Part shown: positions 50,967-53,191 of the stretch, in pieces
How the letters are laid out: each line of letters begins with the position of its first letter
Numbering within the stretch: the stretch's first letter is position 1
Origin: Bacteroidota bacterium
Lineage (GTDB): Bacteria; Bacteroidota; Bacteroidia; 2-12-FULL-35-15
Assembly: GCA_947479085.1 (NCBI GenBank)
Contig: CANJYB010000029.1
Span: 1-53,191 of the forward strand
DNA: 53,191 nt
Direction: 5' to 3'
The notes under the pieces: generated by a model
The model's input: the letters and a program-made list of their open reading frames with translations, nothing else
What the model was told of the DNA's origin: nothing
Database searches by the model: none
Program-made: the position numbers and the translations under genes

Positions 50967-53191
50967 TTAAACTCTGATTCCAATTACTAAAATGTCGTCA
51001 ACTTGCTCTGTACCGGCTTTCCAGTCTTCCACAAAATTGTCTAAGTGTTGCTCTTGTTCCTGCATTGATTTGTTTTGAATGCTGAGCAAAATTTCTTTCA
51101 GTTTTCTCGTCATTAATTTTTTTCCATCTTTCCCGCTAAACTGGTCTGCGTATCCATCTGTGCAAATGTAAAAAGTGTCGCCTTGCTGTAATTTTATTTC
51201 GTGGGTGTCAAAATGCTGAGCATCATTTGTCAAACCACCAATAGCAACTTTGGTTGCTTTTATTTCTTCCACTGCGGTCTGCCCGTTACGAATAATCCAC
51301 ACAGGTCGGTTTGCACCAGCGTATTTTACAATACGATTTTTTGTGTCTACGGAGCAAATGGCAATGTCCATTCCGTCTCTGGTAGATTCATCTTTGCTTG
51401 ATTGTTTTAAAGAAGTTTTTACACCTTTATTTAACAGCGATAATATTTCACTTGTATTGTTGCTTTGTTGAACCGCATCTGTCAACCTTTCCGAGCCAAC
51501 CATACTCATAAAAGCGCCAGGTACTCCGTGACCGGTGCAGTCAACTGCTGCAATAAATACTGATTCAGTATTTTTATGAAAGAAATAAAAGTCTCCGCTT
51601 ACAATGTCTTTGGGTTTAAATAGAATGAAACTTTGAGGAAGCGATAAATTGATTTCTTTTTTGTCGGGAAGAAACGCTTGTTGTATTCGTAGAGCGTAGT
51701 TGATACTGTCCGTAATTTCTTTATTTTTTTCTTCTACAATTTCTTTTTGTTTCACAATAGTAACTGTTGCTCTGCGCACTTCTTCTCCAAGTTCTTTTGC
51801 TCTTGCTCTTAATTGTCTTCCGTTCCACCAAACAATAAAAACAACAGAAGCGATAATTAATAAACCATAAATTGAATAAGCCCACCACGTTTTCCACCAA
51901 GGCGGACGAATTGTAAATGTGTAATTAAATTCATTGCTCCAATAACCTTCACTGTTCATTGCTTTTACTTTAAACGAATATTTCCCTTGCGGTAAGTTAC
52001 CGTAAGGTGCTTCGGTGCGGTTAGTGATCGCACTCCAGTTTTCGTCAATGCCTTCTAATTTATAGTGGTATTTTACTTTTTTACTTTGCTTTTGCGTAAT
52101 ACCAATAAAATTAAAAGTTAAGTAATTGTTGTTGTATGCTAAACTTAAATTCTCAGGTAAGCAATACCACTTTGTTATTCCATCAAATTCAAAATCACCA
52201 ACGCTCACTCCATTGCCGAGTGTTAGCGTACTGTCTTTCTTCTTCTCTAAATTTACCCATGCAATATTTTCATTAAATAGTGCAATGCTTGTTAATTGAA
52301 TGTTTGGCGCAACAGTATCTGTAATTTCTCCTTGCGGATGATATGCGGTTAGCCTTTCATTTGCGGCTATCCAAATAGTGCCGTTTTTGTCTTCACAAAT
52401 AGTTTTGCCTCCATTTACACCAATGCCTAAAAAGCCATCTTCATAAGTATAATTTTTAAAGAAAATTTTTCCTTCGGCCTCTTTAGAGGCGTTGACATTG
52501 TCAGAAAAAAAGACTAACTTCTCCTTGTTTTCCGGGCTTAGCTTGCTCAATCCAAACCTACTTCCGAACCAAAGATTTCCGCTTTTGTCTTCTAACATCG
52601 ACAAAACAGTATTATTGCTCAAGCCTTCTTTCTCTGTAAAATGCGTAAAGGATTTCCCATCATACTTTGATACACCGCCATTCGTGCCGAACCAAAGATT
52701 TCCGCTTTTGTCTTCTAATATACTCCTTACAGTATTATTGCTCAAGCCTTCTTTCTCTGTAAAATGCGTGAAGGATTTCCCATCATACTTGCTTACTCTA
52801 CCGCCATACGTGCCGAACCAAAGATTTCCGCTTTTGTCTTCTAACATCGACAAAACAGTATTATTGCTCAAGCCTTCTTTCTCTGTAAAATGCGTAAAGG
52901 ATTTCCCATCATACTTTGATACACCGCCAAACGTGCCGAACCAAAGATTTCCGCTTTTGTCTTCTAACATCGACAAAACAGTATTATTGCTCAAGCCTTC
53001 TTTCTCTGTAAAATGCGTAAAGGATTTCCCATCATACTTGCTTACTCCACCACCATCCGTGCCGAACCAAAGATTTCCGCTTTTGTCTTCTAACATCGAC
53101 AAAACAGTATTATTGCTCAAGCCTTCTTTCTCTGTAAAATGCGTAAAGGATTTCCCATCATACTTTGATACACCGCCATACGTGCCGAACC
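50967..53191 (-). CDS. Propeller repeat - Y_Y_Y - transmembrane - SpoIIE phosphatase (N-terminus cut)
   Basis: The frame stays open to the window edge, so the 717-residue version from an internal Met is not the true start. Two-component-regulator propeller repeats (LEDKSGNLWFG type, 41-42 residues each) are followed by a Y_Y_Y domain (YHYKLEGIDENW to YTFTIRPPWW), one membrane helix (WWAYSIYGLLIIASVVFIVWW), a coiled stretch and a SpoIIE phosphatase. The catalytic motifs are intact: GDFYF, VDCTGHGVPGA, DGMD, CTDGYADQ and DDILV. The sensor half is periplasmic and the phosphatase cytoplasmic. It is a paralogue of the phosphatase at 24808-27696 with a different sensor. Confidence 0.92.
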   Translation of the reverse strand, partial: FGTYGGVSKYDGKSFTHFTEKEGLSNNTVLSMLEDKSGNLWFGTDGGGVSKYDGKSFTHFTEKEGLSNNTVLSMLEDKSGNLWFGTFGGVSKYDGKSFTHFTEKEGLSNNTVLSMLEDKSGNLWFGTYGGRVSKYDGKSFTHFTEKEGLSNNTVRSILEDKSGNLWFGTNGGVSKYDGKSFTHFTEKEGLSNNTVLSMLEDKSGNLWFGSRFGLSKLSPENKEKLVFFSDNVNASKEAEGKIFFKNYTYEDGFLGIGVNGGKTICEDKNGTIWIAANERLTAYHPQGEITDTVAPNIQLTSIALFNENIAWVNLEKKKDSTLTLGNGVSVGDFEFDGITKWYCLPENLSLAYNNNYLTFNFIGITQKQSKKVKYHYKLEGIDENWSAITNRTEAPYGNLPQGKYSFKVKAMNSEGYWSNEFNYTFTIRPPWWKTWWAYSIYGLLIIASVVFIVWWNGRQLRARAKELGEEVRRATVTIVKQKEIVEEKNKEITDSINYALRIQQAFLPDKKEINLSLPQSFILFKPKDIVSGDFYFFHKNTESVFIAAVDCTGHGVPGAFMSMVGSERLTDAVQQSNNTSEILSLLNKGVKTSLKQSSKDESTRDGMDIAICSVDTKNRIVKYAGANRPVWIIRNGQTAVEEIKATKVAIGGLTNDAQHFDTHEIKLQQGDTFYICTDGYADQFSGKDGKKLMTRKLKEILLSIQNKSMQEQEQHLDNFVEDWKAGTEQVDDILVIGIRV
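52564..53191 (-). repeat. Near-identical propeller repeats, units of 123 and 126 bp
   Basis: The same anchor (CCGAACC on the plus strand) recurs at 52564, 52687, 52813, 52936, 53062 and 53185. Spacings are 123, 126, 123, 126 and 123 bp, and the sequence between is almost identical. The array continues past the window. Confidence 0.9.

Overview
This window is Bacteroidota DNA, low in G+C. The evidence is a 16S rRNA fragment on the minus strand at the left edge, promoters of the Bacteroidota type (TTG, 17-19 bases, TAnnTTTG), many secreted proteins with type IX secretion (T9SS) C-terminal sorting domains, two PorP/SprF proteins and two SprB-type or CHU_C-type surface proteins. I cannot place it below phylum. 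Both edges lie in repeats (16S rRNA on the left, near-identical propeller repeats on the right), as expected if the window is a whole contig.

Layout. 1-1470: 5' part of a 16S gene, its leader and three tandem promoters. 1.6-7.4 kb: two paralogous T9SS cargo proteins, one with a lipase-like domain. 7.4-9.2 kb: a 21-bp tandem array and two small uncharacterised genes. 9.2-15.8 kb: fumarylacetoacetase, a PhnP-like metallohydrolase, a lipoprotein, the replicative helicase DnaB and a secreted protein of the family often called asparagine synthetase B. 15.9-17.9 kb: an arsenic operon (arsR, arsI-like, arsC, aquaporin) with no pump gene and two ArsR-type operators. 18-23.2 kb: an alpha/beta hydrolase, then an opposing operon of an MBOAT acyltransferase and two SGNH hydrolases. 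23.2-24.8 kb: gene-free, holding dispersed repeats, a structured element, a 42-bp tandem array and a 22-bp tandem array. 24.8-27.7 kb: a TPR-GAF-SpoIIE phosphatase whose catalytic domain carries a palindromic repeat read in frame. 28-31.8 kb: a CHU_C-domain protein with a PorP/SprF partner, a CtlX-like amidinotransferase-fold enzyme and YajQ. 31.9-34.3 kb: a BLUF photoreceptor, a thioredoxin-like protein, a small membrane protein and a DUF3108 protein. 34.3-37.0 kb: an overlapping operon of a sulfite dehydrogenase pair (SorA/SorB type) and a membrane-anchored esterase. 37.0-43.5 kb: a 1802-residue SprB-like adhesin with its PorP/SprF partner. 44.0-47.0 kb: a Cys-rich small protein and a TonB receptor with their own codon bias, bounded by two direct copies of a dispersed repeat and separated by a probable attenuator. 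47.1-53.2 kb: a membrane protein, a collagen-like protein with a C1q-like head, a small T9SS protein and a propeller-Y_Y_Y-SpoIIE phosphatase cut by the window end.

The main themes are T9SS surface proteins and adhesins, envelope lipoproteins, SpoIIE-type signalling and arsenic detoxification. The least explained features are: a 67-base two-hairpin element present twice with compensatory changes; the terminator/antiterminator pair between the Cys-rich gene and the TonB receptor gene; three unrelated tandem arrays (21, 42 and 22 bp); and a palindrome inserted into a phosphatase gene.
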